Program-made: the position numbers and the translations under genes
Notes under the pieces: model-generated
The model's input: only the letters and a program-made list of their open reading frames with translations
What the model was told of the DNA's origin: nothing
The model's database searches: none
In this document: piece by piece, positions 17,400 to 26,211 of the stretch
How the letters are laid out: each line of letters starts with the position of its first letter
How positions within the stretch are numbered: the stretch's first letter is position 1
DNA from: Rhodoferax sp.
Lineage (GTDB): Bacteria; Pseudomonadota; Gammaproteobacteria; Burkholderiales; Burkholderiaceae_C
Length of the DNA: 40,673 bases
Assembly (NCBI GenBank): GCA_030645355.1
Contig: JAUSNJ010000153.1
Span: 1 to 40,673, forward strand
Direction of reading: 5' to 3'

Positions 17400-17810
17400 T
17401 CAGTTCAGCTCCCCGCGCACGCTGTTGCCAGCCTCGCCCGATGCCAGGCGTTCACAGTAGAGCATCAGCGCTTCCAGCTCGTTGGATTTGTCAAAAACCT
17501 TGCGGGCACCCAGCTCGGCGCACTTGCGACGCATTTCGGGCGTGGCGTGGTTGCTCAAAACCACCATGGTGCGCTGCGGTTGCACGCGGTCCGCGGCCTG
17601 TAGCACACCGAGACCGGAGCCCCGCTTCAGGAAAATATCGACAATCACCAAATCCGCCGCGTTGCCGGTTTCGGTCAGCCAGTGCACGGCGCTGGCTTCG
17701 TCTTCAGCGACCCCGACGACCTGGATGGGGGTCATTTCTTCCAGCGCAGCGACCAGACTGTCGCGTATGACCTTGCTGTCTTCGACGATATACGTTTTAA
17801 GCCGTTGCAT
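17400..17810 (-). CDS. Single-domain response regulator (receiver only)
   Basis: 136 residues from the ATG at 17810 (MQRLKTYIVEDSKVIRDSL). The receiver has an acidic pair in IVEDSK, phosphoacceptor Asp in LVIVDIF and the switch Lys in RKVFDKS. No output domain follows. Such proteins act by protein contact, for instance in a phosphorelay or as a phosphate sink. It converges on the NarL-type regulator gene with only 6 bp between stops, so it may belong to the CHASE3 system. No convincing Shine-Dalgarno is seen before the ATG; a longer start at 17915 adds 35 residues without receiver character. Confidence 0.85.
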   Translation of the reverse strand: MQRLKTYIVEDSKVIRDSLVAALEEMTPIQVVGVAEDEASAVHWLTETGNAADLVIVDIFLKRGSGLGVLQAADRVQPQRTMVVLSNHATPEMRRKCAELGARKVFDKSNELEALMLYCERLASGEAGNSVRGELN

Positions 17811-18017
17811 GGGAGGACCACCGCCATATTGCGTCCATGGTATCGCCAACGGGGAGGCTTGTCTCGCAAACTGCGCGGTGTTGCGGAACAATTTTCGCTG
17901 TGTTGTGCATAGCACAGACGCCGTGCAACAGGGTGGCAGACGATGCGTATTGCGGTAAAAAAATCCGTGAAGACCTCGGACTTCACGGTTTCATTTGTCG
18001 AACGTGGCGAGAAGATG

Positions 18018-18075
18018 TAGCTATCTTTTTTATAGCGCACTATCCATATTTCACGGGGGCTATTGGCCTATTTTG
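18018..18075 (+). repeat. Dispersed hairpin repeat, copy 2
   Basis: Stem GCTAT (18020-18024)/ATAGC (18032-18036), 11-nt spacer, then ATTTCACGGGGGCTA and a GGCCTATTTT tail. The middle arm ATAG can also pair with the following CTAT, giving a mutually exclusive second hairpin. It ends 2 bp before the TAA of the minus-strand tctA, so it forms the immediate 3' flank of that operon. Confidence 0.75.
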
Positions 18076-18077
18076 CT

Positions 18078-19604
18078 TTAAGCATTTCCGCTGGCGGCCT
18101 CCATCGGCTTGCGAGAAAACATCTGAACCAAACGGGGCACCAGCAGCACCGCAACCACCACGACCAGGATCGCGAGCGACATGGGACGCTGCACGAAGAT
18201 CAGGGCACTGCCCTCGCCAATCGAGATCGCGTTACGCAATTGCGCCTCGGCCAGCGGCCCCTGGATCATGCCCACCAGCACCGGTGCGGTGGGAAAGTTG
18301 AAGCGCCGCATCACCAGCCCCACCAGGCCAATGCCATACAACAGGAACAGGTCAAACGCGCTCTGGCGCATGCCATAGGCCCCTACCGTGGCAAAGATCA
18401 GGATGCCAGCGTAGAGCTGGGGCTTGGGCACCTTGAGCAGTTTCACCCACAGGCCCACCATGGGCAGGTTGAGCACCAGCAGCATCACGTTGCCGATGTA
18501 GAGCGAGGCAATCAGCGCCCACACCAGGCTGGCCGATGTGGTGAAGAGTTGCGGGCCGGGCTGGATGCCGTAGTTCTGGAATGCTCCCAGCAAAATGGCC
18601 GTGGTGTTGGAGGTGGGAATGCCCAGGGTCAACAGCGGAATCAGCGCGGTGGTCACTGTGGCGTTGTTGGCTGCCTCGGGGCCGGCCACGCCTTCAATCG
18701 CACCCTTGGTGCCGAACTCGGCCTGGCGCTCGCCACTGGCCAGCTTCTTCTCGGTGGCATAGCTCAGGAAGGTCGGAATCTCGGTGCCACCGGCCGGAAT
18801 ACAGCCAAACGGCGCGCCAATGGCGGTGCCGCGCAGCCAGGCCGGGATGGAGCGCTTCCAGTCGCTGGCCGTCATCGTCACCCGGCTCATGCGGTTCTCG
18901 CTGTCCACGGTCTTGCCTTCAAACAGCACCGCGTGCATGGCCTCGGCCACGGCAAACAGGCCCACCGCCACCAGCACGATTTCGACGCCATCCATCAGCT
19001 CCGGCACACCGCCGGTATAGCGCACCTGGCCGGTGATCTGGTCCATGCCCACCAGCCCGGCAGCCAGGCCGACAAACAGGGCGGTCAGCCCACGCACCGT
19101 GCTCTGGCCCAGCACCGCGCTCACCGTGGTGAAGGCCAGCAGCATCAGCATGAAATATTCCGGCGGCCCGAGCTTGACGGCAAATTCAGCCACCACCGGG
19201 GCAAACAGCGTCACGATCACAGTGGCAATCGAGCCCGCGACAAAGGAACCGATCGCCGCTGTGGCCAACGCCGCACCGGCTCGGCCGCTCTTGGCCATCT
19301 TGTTGCCCTCCATGGCGGTGACCATGGTGGCGGTTTCGCCCGGCGTATTCAACAGGATGGAAGTGGTGGAGCCACCGTACATGGCACCGTAGTAGATGCC
19401 GGCAAAGAAAATCATCGACGCCGTGGCTTCCACCTGCGTGGTGATGGGCAGCAGCATGGCCACGGCGGTCGCCGGGCCAATGCCGGGCAACACGCCCACG
19501 GCCGTACCCAGTGCGCAGCCCACAAACGCCCATAGCAAGTTGACCGGCGTGCCCGCCGTGGCAAAGCCCTGCAGCAGTTGGCCCCAAATATCCATCGTTT
19601 CCAT
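18078..19604 (-). CDS. tctA: Tripartite tricarboxylate transporter, large membrane subunit TctA
   Basis: 508 residues and about 12 membrane segments. Family hallmarks include [19 protein letters not shown], the [18 protein letters not shown] motif, and [14 protein letters not shown] in the second half. TctA is the translocating subunit of a binding-protein-dependent secondary importer for citrate-like or other carboxylates. I chose the ATG at 19604 because it overlaps the tctB stop as TAATG, which couples translation; a longer start at 19667 would run into tctB. The C-terminus abuts repeat copy 2. Confidence 0.93.
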   Translation of the reverse strand: METMDIWGQLLQGFATAGTPVNLLWAFVGCALGTAVGVLPGIGPATAVAMLLPITTQVEATASMIFFAGIYYGAMYGGSTTSILLNTPGETATMVTAMEGNKMAKSGRAGAALATAAIGSFVAGSIATVIVTLFAPVVAEFAVKLGPPEYFMLMLLAFTTVSAVLGQSTVRGLTALFVGLAAGLVGMDQITGQVRYTGGVPELMDGVEIVLVAVGLFAVAEAMHAVLFEGKTVDSENRMSRVTMTASDWKRSIPAWLRGTAIGAPFGCIPAGGTEIPTFLSYATEKKLASGERQAEFGTKGAIEGVAGPEAANNATVTTALIPLLTLGIPTSNTTAILLGAFQNYGIQPGPQLFTTSASLVWALIASLYIGNVMLLVLNLPMVGLWVKLLKVPKPQLYAGILIFATVGAYGMRQSAFDLFLLYGIGLVGLVMRRFNFPTAPVLVGMIQGPLAEAQLRNAISIGEGSALIFVQRPMSLAILVVVVAVLLVPRLVQMFSRKPMEAASGNA

Positions 19605-20122
19605 TACAACCACCCGCTTTCGGTCAGACCGGGCAAGTTGATGCCCAAAAATTTGGTGAACATCCAATACACCGGTGCGGCAATCAGCAGCGCCACCACG
19701 CAGTCAATCACCCAGCTTTTTGCACCCAGCCTGGCAGTGGCCTGGGCGTTGCGCAGCCCACGCGCCGCCAGCACAAAACACAGGGCGCAGCTGAACACGA
19801 AGCCGATGCGGGTGATCAGGGCGGCATTGAGCAGCATGCCCGCCGACATCCAGGCAAAACCGGCCCAATAGGGATGCTCTCCATCGTGGTCCCCCATGTG
19901 CAGGTAGCCGCTGCGCCGGGCCTTGCGAATCAACAAGAATCCGCACCCCCCCAGGGCAATGGACACCACCCACGGCAGGAAGTTGGGCCCCACCCCGCCG
20001 TAGCCAGCGTCCGATGGAATGAACCAGGCGCCCAGCGCCAACGCCAGCGCCAGCAGCAGCACGCCGACACCAACCAGGGCTTGCAAATACGGCGAATGCT
20101 GCGCCGGTGCGTGTGCTTGCAT
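19604..20122 (-). CDS. tctB: Tripartite tricarboxylate transporter, small membrane subunit TctB
   Basis: 172 residues with four predicted membrane segments (LQALVGVGVLLLALALALG; FLPWVVSIALGGCGFLLI; AALITRIGFVFSCALCFVLA; WVIDCVVALLIAAPVYWMF). This size and topology fit TctB, the partner of TctA. It lies between tctC (20-bp gap) and tctA (1-nt overlap) in the standard tctCBA order. Confidence 0.92.
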   Translation of the reverse strand: MQAHAPAQHSPYLQALVGVGVLLLALALALGAWFIPSDAGYGGVGPNFLPWVVSIALGGCGFLLIRKARRSGYLHMGDHDGEHPYWAGFAWMSAGMLLNAALITRIGFVFSCALCFVLAARGLRNAQATARLGAKSWVIDCVVALLIAAPVYWMFTKFLGINLPGLTESGWL

Positions 20123-20142
20123 GGGTGCGTCTCCTGCAGCTT

Positions 20143-21102
20143 TTAGATCATGCCGGACTTGACCATGGTCGCGCGCAGCGAGGCAAAGTCATCGTCGACA
20201 AACTTCTCGAACGCGGCGCCCGACAACACGGCCGGTGTCCAGCTATTCTTTTCCAGCGCCTCTTCCCATGCCTTGGTCTTGAGTGCCTTGAGCACCAGGT
20301 CCGTCAGGGTCTTGCGCTGCTCGGCGCTGATGCCGGGGGCGCCGTAGACGCCGCGCCAGTTGCCAATCTCCACATCCAGACCCTGCTCCTTGAGCGTGGG
20401 CACGTCAATGCCCTTGAGGCGCGTGGCCGATGTCACACCCACGGCCTTCATCTTGCCGGCCTTGATGTATTCGGCAAACTCGCTGTAGCCGCTGCCGCCG
20501 ATGGTCACGTTGCCGCCCAGGATGGCCGCAGTGGCCTCACCGCCGCCACGGAAAGCCACGTAGTTGATACGCGCCGGGTCGACGCCAGCGGCGCGGGCAA
20601 TCATGGCAGCGGCAATGTGCTCGGTGGCGCCGCGCGAGCCACCGCCCCACTTCACACTACCAGGGTCTTTCTTCAGCTGGGCCACCACGTCGCCAAGCGT
20701 CTTGAAAGGCGAGTTGGCCGGAAGCACAAACACGTTGTATTCGCTGGTCAGGCGGGCAATCGGGGTGGCCGCGGTGATCGACACCGGAGGCTTGCCGGTG
20801 ATGATGCCGCCCAGCATGACGGCGCCCATCACCATCAGGGCATTCGGATCGCCCTTGCTGGCATTGACAAACTGCGCCAGTCCCAGGGCACCGGCCGCGC
20901 CACCCTTGTTCTCAAAGGTCACGGTATCGGCCGCCTTGGCCTCCAGCATGGCTTTACCCAGGGCACGCCCGGTGGTGTCCCAGCCGCCGCCGGGGTTGGC
21001 GGGGATCATCATCTTCAAGTTGGTGGCGGCACGGGCCGTCAAGGGCAGGCTGGCAGTTGCGGCCAGGGCCAGCATGGATTTGAGAAACAGTTCGCGACGC
21101 AT
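20143..21102 (-). CDS. tctC: Tripartite tricarboxylate transporter substrate-binding protein TctC
   Basis: 319 residues with a signal peptide ending near LTARAA. The mature protein starts LKMMIPANPGGGWDTTGRAL, the usual TctC/Bug opening for ligand binding, and includes ENKGGAAGALG. It binds a carboxylate in the periplasm and delivers it to TctAB. GAGGAG precedes the ATG. It is the first gene of tctCBA and is divergent from tctDE across 107 bp, the usual layout where TctD controls the transporter. Confidence 0.93.
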   Translation of the reverse strand: MRRELFLKSMLALAATASLPLTARAATNLKMMIPANPGGGWDTTGRALGKAMLEAKAADTVTFENKGGAAGALGLAQFVNASKGDPNALMVMGAVMLGGIITGKPPVSITAATPIARLTSEYNVFVLPANSPFKTLGDVVAQLKKDPGSVKWGGGSRGATEHIAAAMIARAAGVDPARINYVAFRGGGEATAAILGGNVTIGGSGYSEFAEYIKAGKMKAVGVTSATRLKGIDVPTLKEQGLDVEIGNWRGVYGAPGISAEQRKTLTDLVLKALKTKAWEEALEKNSWTPAVLSGAAFEKFVDDDFASLRATMVKSGMI

Positions 21103-21209
21103 GGAAGTCTCCTCGGGTTGTTGAAAAACAAACCTATGATGCGAAGCCAGCCTGTCATTCGGCTGTCCAAAACCCTAGGGAAAACCCCCGAATCCTGCTA
21201 CCGAACGCC

Positions 21210-21890
21210 ATGCACCTGCTGTTGATCGAAGACGACCTGGCCCTGCGCACCGCGCTGCAACGCAGCCTGGTGCGCGCGGCCATACGGGTCGATGTATGCG
21301 GCGATGGCGCAGCGGCGCTGGGCATCTGGAGCAGCCTGCAACCCGACGTGGTGGTGCTGGACCTGAGCCTGCCCGGCAAGGACGGGCTGGAGGTGCTGCA
21401 GCAGGCGCGCAAGACTGGTTTGAACACCCCGGTGCTGATCCTGACGGCACGCGGCACCGTGGGCGACCGGGTTCTCGGTTTGAACGCCGGTGCCGATGAC
21501 TACCTGCCCAAGCCCTTTGACCTGGACGAACTGGAGGCCCGTGTGCGCGCCCTGCACCGCCGCCGCGCCGGTTCGGCACGTGAAGAGGGAGAGGAGCACC
21601 CCGCCGTCGGTGCCCTGCGCTATGACCGCGAGAATGGTGCCATCTACCACCAACACCAGGTGCTGGACCTGACACCGCGGGAACTCGCCCTGATGGGCGC
21701 GCTGATGGGCAAGGCCGGCCATGCCGTGGCCAAGGAACGCCTGTTCGAGGTGGTCTTCCCCGGTGAGCTCGAGGTGCAATACGAGGCCATCGAAGTGGTG
21801 GTCTACCGCCTGCGTAAAAAACTGGCCGGCACAGGCGTGACGCTGATGACCCTGCGCGGCCTGGGCTACCTGCTCAAGGCCGACACCTGA
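21210..21890 (+). CDS. tctD: OmpR-family response regulator TctD
   Basis: 226 residues. The receiver has LLIEDDLALR, phosphoacceptor Asp in VVVLDLSLPGKDG and switch Lys in DYLPKPFD; the C-terminal winged helix (about 130-222) ends in VYRLRKKLAGTGVTLMTLRG. It is predicted to activate the divergent tctCBA operon when phosphorylated by TctE. One nucleotide separates its TGA from the tctE ATG. Confidence 0.92.
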   Translation: MHLLLIEDDLALRTALQRSLVRAAIRVDVCGDGAAALGIWSSLQPDVVVLDLSLPGKDGLEVLQQARKTGLNTPVLILTARGTVGDRVLGLNAGADDYLPKPFDLDELEARVRALHRRRAGSAREEGEEHPAVGALRYDRENGAIYHQHQVLDLTPRELALMGALMGKAGHAVAKERLFEVVFPGELEVQYEAIEVVVYRLRKKLAGTGVTLMTLRGLGYLLKADT

Positions 21891-21891
21891 T

Positions 21892-23322
21892 ATGCCCCCC
21901 GCACCCACCACGCACCCCACGGCGCTATCTCTGCGCCGCCATTTGCTGGTGGGCATTCTGGTGCCGATTGCGCTGTTTGTGGTGGTGGACACCTACAGCC
22001 TGTACCGCCAGGCCCTGCAGGCGGTGAACGTTGCCTATGACCGCACGCTGCTGGCGTCGGCCAAGGCCATTGGCGACCTGCTGGAGATTGAAGACGTGGG
22101 CGGGCAGCCCACCATCCGCGCGCACATTCCCTACTCGGCCCTGGAGGCCTTTGAGGCCGATAACCGCAGCCGCATGACCTACCGTATATCCGACGCAAAG
22201 GGCCAGTGGATTGACGGCGCCAAGGATCTGCCCCAATGGACCGGGACCCTGCCCAACCAGGGGCCTTACGCGGCGCTGGTGGATTTCTACGACAGCTCTT
22301 TCCGCGGGGACCCCGTGCGCGTGGCCGTGCTGCTGCACCCGCTGGCCAGCGGGGTGGACCACGCCATGGCCACCGTGCAAGTGGCCGAAACGCTGGAGCT
22401 GCGCCGTACGCTGGCGCGGCAAATCCTGCTGGACACCCTGATCCGCCAACTGCTGCTGATCACCGTCATCACCGCGGTGGTGCTGGTGGTGGTGCAGCGG
22501 GTCACGCGCCCTGTACGCCGCCTCAGTGAAAGCCTGCGCCTGCGCCGCGAAGACGATCTGACGCCGCTTGAGGCCAGTGACATTCCGCGCGAAATCCAGC
22601 CCCTGACCGATGCCACCAACCAGGTCATGCAGCGCCTGCAGCAGGTGCTGGACCACCAGAAACGTTTTGTGCGTGACGCCGCCCACCAGTTGCGCACGCC
22701 GCTGGCCGTACTCAAGGTGCAGGTGCAGTCCGCCCTGCGTGGCGACGCGCCAGCGCAGGAGGCCCTGCAGGAGATGCAGGTGACCGTGGACCGGGCCACC
22801 GTGCTGGCCAACCAGATGCTGTCCCTGGCCAAGGTGGAGCAGGTGCGCCAACTGCAGGACTTTGCCACTCTCGACTGGGCCGAGGTGGTGCGCGCCGTGG
22901 CGCTGGATGTGTCGCCCCTGATTGCTGAAAAGGACCTGGACTTTGACATCACCACCCTGCCCTGCCCCGTGCACGCACACGACTGGATGCTGCGCGAGTT
23001 GGTGCGCAACCTGCTGCACAATGCCGTGCGCCACTCGCCCAAGGGCGCCAGACTGTCGGTCAGCATCCAGCCACAAGGGGGCCAGGCACACTTGCTGATC
23101 CGCGATGCAGGCAGCGGCATCAGCGATGCCATGCGCCAACGCCTGTTCCAGCCCTTCGCAACGGGTGACACCAAGTCCGGTACGGGCCTGGGGCTAACTA
23201 TTGCCCGCGAGATCGTGTTGGCGCTACACGGTACCATTCAATTGAACAACCGCCTGAACCGCGAACACCTTGAAGGACTCGACGCCTGCGTATGGCTGCC
23301 TCTGAACCACGACACCCCGTAA
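21892..23322 (+). CDS. tctE: Sensor histidine kinase TctE
   Basis: 476 residues. Membrane segment 1 (about 17-33), a periplasmic two-component-sensor N-terminal domain, membrane segment 2 (about 184-201), HAMP (RVTRPVRRLSESL), HisKA with His265 in RDAAHQLRTPLAVLK, and HATPase_c with NLLHNAVRHSP, DAGSGIS and GTGLGL. All catalytic boxes are intact. It senses an extracellular carboxylate, presumably the TctC ligand, and signals to TctD. Its TAA overlaps the ATG of the next gene as TAATG. Confidence 0.92.
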   Translation: MPPAPTTHPTALSLRRHLLVGILVPIALFVVVDTYSLYRQALQAVNVAYDRTLLASAKAIGDLLEIEDVGGQPTIRAHIPYSALEAFEADNRSRMTYRISDAKGQWIDGAKDLPQWTGTLPNQGPYAALVDFYDSSFRGDPVRVAVLLHPLASGVDHAMATVQVAETLELRRTLARQILLDTLIRQLLLITVITAVVLVVVQRVTRPVRRLSESLRLRREDDLTPLEASDIPREIQPLTDATNQVMQRLQQVLDHQKRFVRDAAHQLRTPLAVLKVQVQSALRGDAPAQEALQEMQVTVDRATVLANQMLSLAKVEQVRQLQDFATLDWAEVVRAVALDVSPLIAEKDLDFDITTLPCPVHAHDWMLRELVRNLLHNAVRHSPKGARLSVSIQPQGGQAHLLIRDAGSGISDAMRQRLFQPFATGDTKSGTGLGLTIAREIVLALHGTIQLNNRLNREHLEGLDACVWLPLNHDTP

Positions 23323-23726
23323 TGGACAAGACCCGAATCGACAAATGGCTGTGGGCCGCACGCTTCTTCAAAACCCGCTCGCTCGCCACGGAAGCCGTGA
23401 ACCGTGGCCAGGTGCAGATCGCCCAGCAGGACGTCAAACCGTCACGGGATGTCCGGGTGGGTGATGTGATGACGATCTGGCAAGCCAAAATTCAGCATAC
23501 CGTCGTCGTCATGGGCATCAGCGAGCAGCGCGGCCCCGCGCCGGTGGCCCAGCAGCTGTATGCGGAAACACCCGAGAGCCTGGAGCGCCGGGCCAAAGAG
23601 GCCGAGGCCAGGCGGCTGAGCCCTGAACCGGCCATGACACTGGAGCACGGCCGCCCGACCAAACGCAATCGCCGTGATCTGGAGAAGGACTGGAACGCAC
23701 GCTGGAGCGCGTCACTGGACGAATAG
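23322..23726 (+). CDS. hslR: Hsp15-type S4-domain RNA-binding protein
   Basis: 134 residues from the ATG at 23322, shared with the tctE stop (TAATG). An S4 RNA-binding domain opens the protein (MDKTRIDKWLWAARFFKTRS), with a basic C-terminal tail (RPTKRNRRDLEKDW). In E. coli Hsp15 binds free 50S subunits carrying nascent chains after heat stress. Its coupling to tctE is unexpected functionally and may simply be efficient packing. A bidirectional terminator follows at 23771. Confidence 0.92.
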   Translation: MDKTRIDKWLWAARFFKTRSLATEAVNRGQVQIAQQDVKPSRDVRVGDVMTIWQAKIQHTVVVMGISEQRGPAPVAQQLYAETPESLERRAKEAEARRLSPEPAMTLEHGRPTKRNRRDLEKDWNARWSASLDE

Positions 23727-23770
23727 GACACGCACTCGCCGCGGGCAGACTCTGTGCTGCCAACAAAAAA

Positions 23771-23791
23771 GCCACCCGAAGGTGGCTTTTT
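23771..23791. terminator. Bidirectional intrinsic terminator
   Basis: GCCACC (23771-23776), loop CGAA, GGTGGC (23781-23786), flanked by six A before and five T after, so it can end transcription from hslR on the plus strand and from the tRNA-Ser gene on the minus strand. Confidence 0.9.
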
Positions 23792-23795
23792 ATCT

Positions 23796-23888
23796 TGGCG
23801 GAAACGGAGGGATTCGAACCCTCGATGAGGCTCTACACCCCATACTCCCTTAGCAGGGGAGCACCTTCGGCCACTCGGTCACGTTTCC
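23796..23888 (-). tRNA. tRNA-Ser (anticodon GCU)
   Basis: Reading the minus strand, acceptor arm GGAAACG pairs with CGTTTCC, followed by discriminator G and an encoded CCA (93 nt with CCA). The anticodon loop CTGCTAA sits on a CTCCC/GGGAG stem, giving anticodon GCT at 23854-23852, and a long class-II variable arm typical of tRNA-Ser is present. The T arm GAGGGTTCGAATCCCTC is canonical. It decodes AGC/AGU. Confidence 0.97.
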
Positions 23889-23926
23889 TGAACGACTCGT
23901 ATTATCGCACGACTCGGTGCAATTTT

Positions 23927-25195
23927 TCAGCCCGCAGGCTGGTCCAGGTCAAAAGCTTTGTGCAGGGCGCGCACGGCCAGCTCCTTGTACTTCTCGTCGA
24001 TGACGACCGATGTCTTGATTTCCGACGTGGAAATCATCTGGATGTTGATGCCCTCTTCGCTCAGCACGCGGAACATGCGGCTGGCCACGCCCACGTGGCT
24101 GCGCATGCCGATGCCGACGATGGAGACCTTGCAGATTTTGGTGTCGCCCACCACTTCTTCGGCGCCGAGTGTGGGCAACACCACGTTCTTGAGCAGATCC
24201 ACAGCCTTGGCGTATTCGCCGCGGTTGACCGTGAAGCTGAAGTCGGTCTTGCCGTCCTTGCTCAAGTTCTGGATGATCATGTCGACTTCGATGCTGGCAT
24301 CGGCCACGGCGCCCAGAATCTGGTACGCAATACCGGGCTTGTCGGGCACGCCCATCACCGAAATCTTGGCTTCATCGCGGTTGAAAGCGATGCCCGACAC
24401 AATGGCTTGTTCCATTTTCTCGTCTTCCTCAAAAGTAATCAGGGTGCCGGATTTGGCTTCCTCTTCGATATCGATATCCCAGTCAGTGAAGCTGCTCAGA
24501 ACGCGCAGCGGCACCTTGTACTTGCCGGCAAATTCGACGGATCGGATCTGCAGCACCTTGGAGCCCATGGAGGCCATTTCCAGCATTTCTTCAAAGCTCA
24601 CCGTTTTCAGACGGCGGGCTTCGGCAACGACGCGGGGATCGGTCGTGTAAACGCCGTCCACGTCGGTATAAATCAGGCATTCGGCGGCCTTCATGGCCGC
24701 TGCCACCGCAACTGCGGAAGTATCCGAGCCGCCACGTCCCAGTGTCGTGATGTGGCCTTGGTCGTCCATGCCCTGAAAGCCCGTGACGATAACAACCTTG
24801 CCCTGGGCCAGATCTTTGCGCACGCGGGCGTCGTCAATGGATTCGATGCGGGCCTTGGTATAAGCGCTGTTGGTGCGGATGGGCACTTGCCAACCGGCAT
24901 AGCTGACCGACTCCATGCCTTCGGCCTGCAAGGCAATCGCCAGCAAGGCACTGGATGCCTGCTCACCGGTGGCGGCCAGCATGTCCAGCTCACGGCCGTA
25001 GGCGTCACCCTGTTTGGACGGGGCCAGTTCCTTGGCCAGGCCCAGCAGACGGTTGGTCTCGCCACTCATGGCCGATGGAACGACCACCATCTGGTGACCC
25101 GCGCGCGCCCATTTGGCGACGCGTTTGGCGACATTGCGGATGCGTTCAGTAGAACCCATCGATGTGCCGCCGTATTTGTGAACGATCAGTGCCAT
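23927..25195 (-). CDS. lysC: Aspartate kinase
   Basis: 422 residues from the ATG at 25195, where the kinase motif begins (MALIVHKYGGTSMGS). It phosphorylates aspartate, the entry step to lysine, threonine, methionine and diaminopimelate. The catalytic domain has TGFQGMD, GRGGSDTSAVA and CLIYTDVDGVYTTDPR; the C-terminus carries two ACT domains (VMGVPDKPGIAYQILGAV; KVSIVGIGMRSHVGVASRMF) for feedback control. The length fits the class that also yields a short regulatory subunit from an internal start. Cotranscription with tilS (26-bp gap) is likely. No strong Shine-Dalgarno is visible. Confidence 0.95.
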   Translation of the reverse strand: MALIVHKYGGTSMGSTERIRNVAKRVAKWARAGHQMVVVPSAMSGETNRLLGLAKELAPSKQGDAYGRELDMLAATGEQASSALLAIALQAEGMESVSYAGWQVPIRTNSAYTKARIESIDDARVRKDLAQGKVVIVTGFQGMDDQGHITTLGRGGSDTSAVAVAAAMKAAECLIYTDVDGVYTTDPRVVAEARRLKTVSFEEMLEMASMGSKVLQIRSVEFAGKYKVPLRVLSSFTDWDIDIEEEAKSGTLITFEEDEKMEQAIVSGIAFNRDEAKISVMGVPDKPGIAYQILGAVADASIEVDMIIQNLSKDGKTDFSFTVNRGEYAKAVDLLKNVVLPTLGAEEVVGDTKICKVSIVGIGMRSHVGVASRMFRVLSEEGINIQMISTSEIKTSVVIDEKYKELAVRALHKAFDLDQPAG

Positions 25196-25221
25196 GAAAT
25201 CAGTAATTTTTGAAGCAAAAC

Positions 25222-26184
25222 CTAGGGATTGTACCAAGTCAAGACATCGCTGCTGCGCTGCACAAACCCGAGCCCGACCTTGATGTGGATGCGGTGCCCG
25301 CGCGTCGTGCAGTCAGCCAACTGGTCCAGCAACTCCGACAACTGGGCGGTGCTGGGAATGGTTTGAAAGCGGTCCTTGAGCCAATGGCGCAGTGCATTAG
25401 CCTGACGCGCCCGGCTCAGCTGCTGCAGCACCCGGATGCGAGGCAAGCCGTCGCTGCCACGACCCGCGAGTTGCAGGTCTTGCGCAGCCACCTCGTCGAG
25501 CACCTGCTGCGCCTGGGCGGCGTGGGCGGCACTGCGCGCAAAGGTGTCCAGAAATTGGGGAAACGTGTCTTGCAGGGCTGGAACCAACCGCGCCCGGATG
25601 CGGTTGCGCGTGTAGCGTTGGTCCAGGTTGGTCGGGTCTTCCACAAATGCAATGCCCCGCTGCGCAAGCCAGCTGCGGATATCCGCACCCGCCACCGCCA
25701 GCAAAGGGCGGTAGTAGTCCAGCCCATCCCGCCGCCAGTGTGCAGGCATGGCACTGATGCCCGCCAGGCCGGCGCCACGGCTCAGTGCCAGCAGCAGCGT
25801 TTCAATCTGGTCATTGGCATGCTGGGCGATAGCTATAGATTTTATAGCGCTTTGTTCATATTCCACGAGGGCTAATGCCGATAAAGACGCATAGCGTGCC
25901 TGGCGCGCTGCGTCTTCGGGGCTCTGCCCGGCCAGAGGATGTGCATCCACCCGTTGAATCCGCAGCGGCACGCCCAGGCGTTCACACACGCTGCGGCAGT
26001 GGGCTTCAAACATTGCAGCGGCATCTTGCAGCCCATGGTTCACGTGTAGCGCAACCACCTGTCCGGGCCATTTTTCGGCACAGGCAACGAGCAAGGCCAC
26101 GGAATCGGCACCGCCACTCAGGGCAACGGCCAGTGGCAACTTGGGAGCGAACGCTCCAATCGCTTCGTCAAGGGACTGTGTCAT
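25222..26184 (-). CDS. tilS: tRNA(Ile)-lysidine synthetase, with a repeat-encoded internal segment
   Basis: 320 residues from the ATG at 26184 (GAGG 8 nt upstream); a TTG 24 bp earlier is less likely. It converts C34 of tRNA-Ile(CAU) to lysidine, an essential step. The PP-loop SGGADS (23-28) is intact, and HVNHGLQ and RNRIRARLVPAL are typical. Residues about 101-118 (ALVEYEQSAIKSIA region) are encoded by dispersed repeat copy 3, placed just before the motif usually written HxxDDQxET, here HANDQIET, with Asn for the first Asp. The protein is short, with little beyond the catalytic and middle domains. It starts 27 bp after accA. Confidence 0.92.
   Translation of the reverse strand: MTQSLDEAIGAFAPKLPLAVALSGGADSVALLVACAEKWPGQVVALHVNHGLQDAAAMFEAHCRSVCERLGVPLRIQRVDAHPLAGQSPEDAARQARYASLSALALVEYEQSAIKSIAIAQHANDQIETLLLALSRGAGLAGISAMPAHWRRDGLDYYRPLLAVAGADIRSWLAQRGIAFVEDPTNLDQRYTRNRIRARLVPALQDTFPQFLDTFARSAAHAAQAQQVLDEVAAQDLQLAGRGSDGLPRIRVLQQLSRARQANALRHWLKDRFQTIPSTAQLSELLDQLADCTTRGHRIHIKVGLGFVQRSSDVLTWYNP
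25831..25885 (+). repeat. Dispersed hairpin repeat, copy 3 (inside tilS)
   Basis: Stem GCTATA (25832-25837)/TATAGC (25843-25848), the 11-nt spacer, then ATTCCACGAGGGCTA, closely matching copy 2. It lies wholly within tilS, antisense to it, and is translated without a stop to give roughly LSALALVEYEQSAIKSIA. Confidence 0.8.
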
Positions 26185-26211
26185 GGCGACGGCCTCGCGT
26201 CGCGCCAAGGC

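Noticed and set aside
23727..23926. tRNA-Ser as an integration site (att)
   Set aside because: The tRNA is intact and flanked by core genes on both sides, with no integrase and no duplicated 3' end nearby.
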